Source: Natronohydrobacter sp. (GTDB taxonomy: Bacteria > Pseudomonadota > Alphaproteobacteria > Rhodobacterales > Rhodobacteraceae). Taken from it: 6,691 bases of DNA. Location: contig SKGU01000116.1 of the NCBI GenBank assembly GCA_007117255.1, forward strand, positions 1 to 6,691, given 5' to 3'. A program made the position numbers and the translations under genes. The first letter of the stretch is position 1. Every line of letters begins with the position of its first letter. Shown one piece after another: positions 4,765-6,691 of this stretch. Below the pieces are notes generated by a model. That model did no database searches, was not told the DNA's origin, and was given only the letters and a program-made list of their open reading frames with translations.

Positions 4765-6691
4765 ATGACGGACAAGACCGAACCCTGGGCCGCATCCATC
4801 GAGACGGTGCTGGACAGGTTGAACACATCTGCCGATGGGCTGGATGATGCGAAAGCGCGCGCGCTGCTGGAGACGCATGGCCCTAACAAACTGCCTGAAA
4901 CGCCACGCCCCGGCCTGATCGTGCGGTTGGCGCGTCAGATCAATAATCTGCTGATCCTTGTGCTGATCGCGGCGGCGGTCATCACGGCGCTGTTGGGCCA
5001 TTGGATAGACACGGGCGTGATCATGGCTGTGGTGATCCTGAACGCGCTGATTGGTTTCGTGCAGGAAGGTCGGGCCGAAGCGGCGCTGGACGCGCTGCGC
5101 GATATGCTGGCCCCCAAGGCCAATGTCATTCGCGGCGGTGAGCGGATGGCCATTCCCGGCGCGGATCTGGTGCCTGGCGATGTGGTTGTCTTGGAGGCGG
5201 GCGACCGTATCCCGGCTGATCTGCGGCTTATCGAACTGGCGGGCTTGCGCGTTGAAGAAGCCATTCTGACGGGCGAATCCGTGCCTGTGCGCAAATCGCT
5301 GGACCCTGTTGCCGCCGATGCGGCTTTGGGCGACAGGGTGGCGATGGGGTTCAGTGGCACGATGGTGGTCGAGGGCACAGGCACCGGCGTCGTCACGGCC
5401 ACAGGGGCTGCGACTGAAATCGGGCGCATCAGCACGATGATGGCCGAAGTGCAGACGCTGAAAACCCCGCTGATTCAACAGATGGAAATTTTTGCCAAGT
5501 ATCTGACGGGTTTTGTCATGGCTGTGGCCGCCGGGGTGCTGGCTTTTACGCTTCTGTTGCGCGACATGGCCTTCGGCGAGGCATTCATGATCGTGGTGGG
5601 ACTGTTCGTTGCCGCAATCCCCGAAGGACTGCCAGCGGTGTTGACGGTGACGCTGGCGGTCGGCGTGCAGGCCATGGCGCGGCGCAACGCGATCATCCGG
5701 CGGCTGCCGATCATCGAGACACTGGGCGCTGTTTCGACCATTTGTTCGGACAAGACCGGCACGCTCACGCGCAATGAAATGATGGTGGCCAGCGTCGTGA
5801 CTGCGCAAGGTCTGGCGAAGGTGCGTGGTCAGGGCTATGCCCCTGAAGGCGAGATCGCGGGCGACGACCGCGCAACGCTGGCCAGGGTCGCGCGCTGTGC
5901 GGCATTGTGCAACACTGCGGCTCTGGTTCAGGGCGATGATGGCTGGCGTGTCGAGGGCGACCCGATGGAAGGGGCGCTGCTGGCCTTTGCGGGCAAGGCA
6001 GGTGAAGAATTTGCCAATCGCCCCCGCGCCTCAGCCGCGATCCCGTTTGATGCGCGGTATCGGTATATGGCAGTTTTGCATGAGCGCATGGTCTGGCTCA
6101 AGGGCGCGCCAGAGCGCGTGCTGGCGCATTGCACGACGCAATTGGGGCCAGACGGGCCGCAGCCGCTGGACCGCGCCTATTGGGACAAGGCCGCAGCACA
6201 GGTCGCAGAGGAGGGGCAGCGCGTGCTTGCGCTTGCGCAGATGCCGCATGAAGGTGACGCGCTCGATCATGAGGATGTGTCCGAAGGGCTGGTGCTTCTG
6301 GGCCTGGTGGGGCTGATTGATCCGCCCCGCGATGAAGCTGTCGCGGCGGTCCGCGAATGTCACGCGGCGGGAATTTCCGTCAAGATGATCACGGGCGATC
6401 ACGCGGGCACAGCCGCAGCTATTGGCCGGCAGATCGGTTTGCGCCAGACGGACCAGCCCCTGACCGGGGCCGAGATCGACCAGATGGACGATGCTGTGCT
6501 GGAAGCGGCGATCAGGCGCACCGATGTCTTTGCGCGCACAAGTCCCGAACACAAGTTGCGGCTGGTTCAAGCGCTGCAAGCGCGCGGGCAGGTGGTGGCC
6601 ATGACGGGCGATGGGGTGAATGACGCGCCCGCGCTGAAACGCGCCGATGCGGGCATAGCCATGGGTGCGCGCGGCTCTGAGGCGGCGCGCG
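4765..6691 (+). CDS. Cation-translocating P2-type ATPase, C-terminal part beyond the window
   Basis: An inner-membrane ion pump that couples ATP hydrolysis to cation transport through a phospho-aspartate intermediate. The frame is open to the right edge: 642 codons plus one base are present, against about 880-920 for the family. The cation-ATPase N-terminal domain spans about 6-75. Transmembrane segments 1 and 2 are near 61-79 and 82-99, and 3 and 4 near 248-266 and 273-303. The actuator-domain motif LTGES is at 168-172. IPEGLP (285-290) in segment 4 is the ion-binding signature of Ca2+-ATPase-like (P2) pumps. The phosphorylation site DKTGT is at 329-333, with Asp329 accepting phosphate. KGAPE (446-450) binds nucleotide, and DPPR (519-522), TGDH (543-546) and TGDGVNDAP (614-622) are hinge-domain motifs. 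The last membrane domain, which sets ion choice, lies outside the window, so Ca2+ versus Na+/K+/other cannot be decided. It is probably co-transcribed with the SDR gene. Confidence 0.95.
   Translation, partial: MTDKTEPWAASIETVLDRLNTSADGLDDAKARALLETHGPNKLPETPRPGLIVRLARQINNLLILVLIAAAVITALLGHWIDTGVIMAVVILNALIGFVQEGRAEAALDALRDMLAPKANVIRGGERMAIPGADLVPGDVVVLEAGDRIPADLRLIELAGLRVEEAILTGESVPVRKSLDPVAADAALGDRVAMGFSGTMVVEGTGTGVVTATGAATEIGRISTMMAEVQTLKTPLIQQMEIFAKYLTGFVMAVAAGVLAFTLLLRDMAFGEAFMIVVGLFVAAIPEGLPAVLTVTLAVGVQAMARRNAIIRRLPIIETLGAVSTICSDKTGTLTRNEMMVASVVTAQGLAKVRGQGYAPEGEIAGDDRATLARVARCAALCNTAALVQGDDGWRVEGDPMEGALLAFAGKAGEEFANRPRASAAIPFDARYRYMAVLHERMVWLKGAPERVLAHCTTQLGPDGPQPLDRAYWDKAAAQVAEEGQRVLALAQMPHEGDALDHEDVSEGLVLLGLVGLIDPPRDEAVAAVRECHAAGISVKMITGDHAGTAAAIGRQIGLRQTDQPLTGAEIDQMDDAVLEAAIRRTDVFARTSPEHKLRLVQALQARGQVVAMTGDGVNDAPALKRADAGIAMGARGSEAAR

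Noticed and set aside
4684..5808. A 374-codon open frame on the minus strand, opposite the SDR end and the ATPase.
   Set aside because: It is antisense to the strongly supported ATPase frame, is His/Gln/Arg-rich with no recognisable domain, and has the composition expected from the reverse complement of GC-rich coding DNA.

Overview
The window is about 60% GC. It reads as ordinary chromosomal DNA from an alphaproteobacterium, most likely a member of the Rhodobacteraceae/Roseobacter group. The evidence is the CobT-type aerobic cobaltochelatase subunit, the codon usage dominated by GC-ending codons, and the TbpB-like surface lipoprotein of a kind common in that group. The genus cannot be fixed from the sequence. 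I see no rRNA, tRNA, insertion sequence, CRISPR array or phage gene.

Left part, minus strand: cobT (1947 to 76) encodes the VWA-type subunit of the cobalt chelatase used in aerobic cobalamin synthesis. Upstream of it on the same strand lies a 303-residue lipoprotein gene (2936 to 2025) with a lipobox and a C-terminal TbpB-like beta-barrel signature. The 77-bp gap between the two carries a perfect 17-bp dyad 21 bp before the cobT start, which is a candidate operator.

Middle: a 227-bp divergent intergenic region (2937-3163) holds an AT-rich island and a GC-rich hairpin. It separates the lipoprotein gene from a plus-strand NADPH-dependent FMN reductase-like flavoprotein (3164-3751). That gene has a strong Shine-Dalgarno sequence and ends in a clear rho-independent terminator (3774-3807), so it appears to be a single-gene unit.

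Right part, plus strand: after an intergenic stretch with several potential RNA stems (3808-3996) come a classical short-chain dehydrogenase (3997-4749) and, 15 bp after its stop codon, a P2-type cation-transporting ATPase. The ATPase starts at 4765 and runs off the right edge after 642 codons. The two genes look like one transcription unit, and the ATPase ribosome-binding site overlaps the SDR stop codon.

The genes do not form one pathway: cobalamin synthesis, a surface lipoprotein, a flavin reductase, an SDR and an ion pump are neighbours without an evident shared job. I found no convincing new biological system. The points most worth checking are the cobT dyad, the orphan TbpB-like lipoprotein, the SDR-ATPase junction and the structured 3822-3894 stretch.
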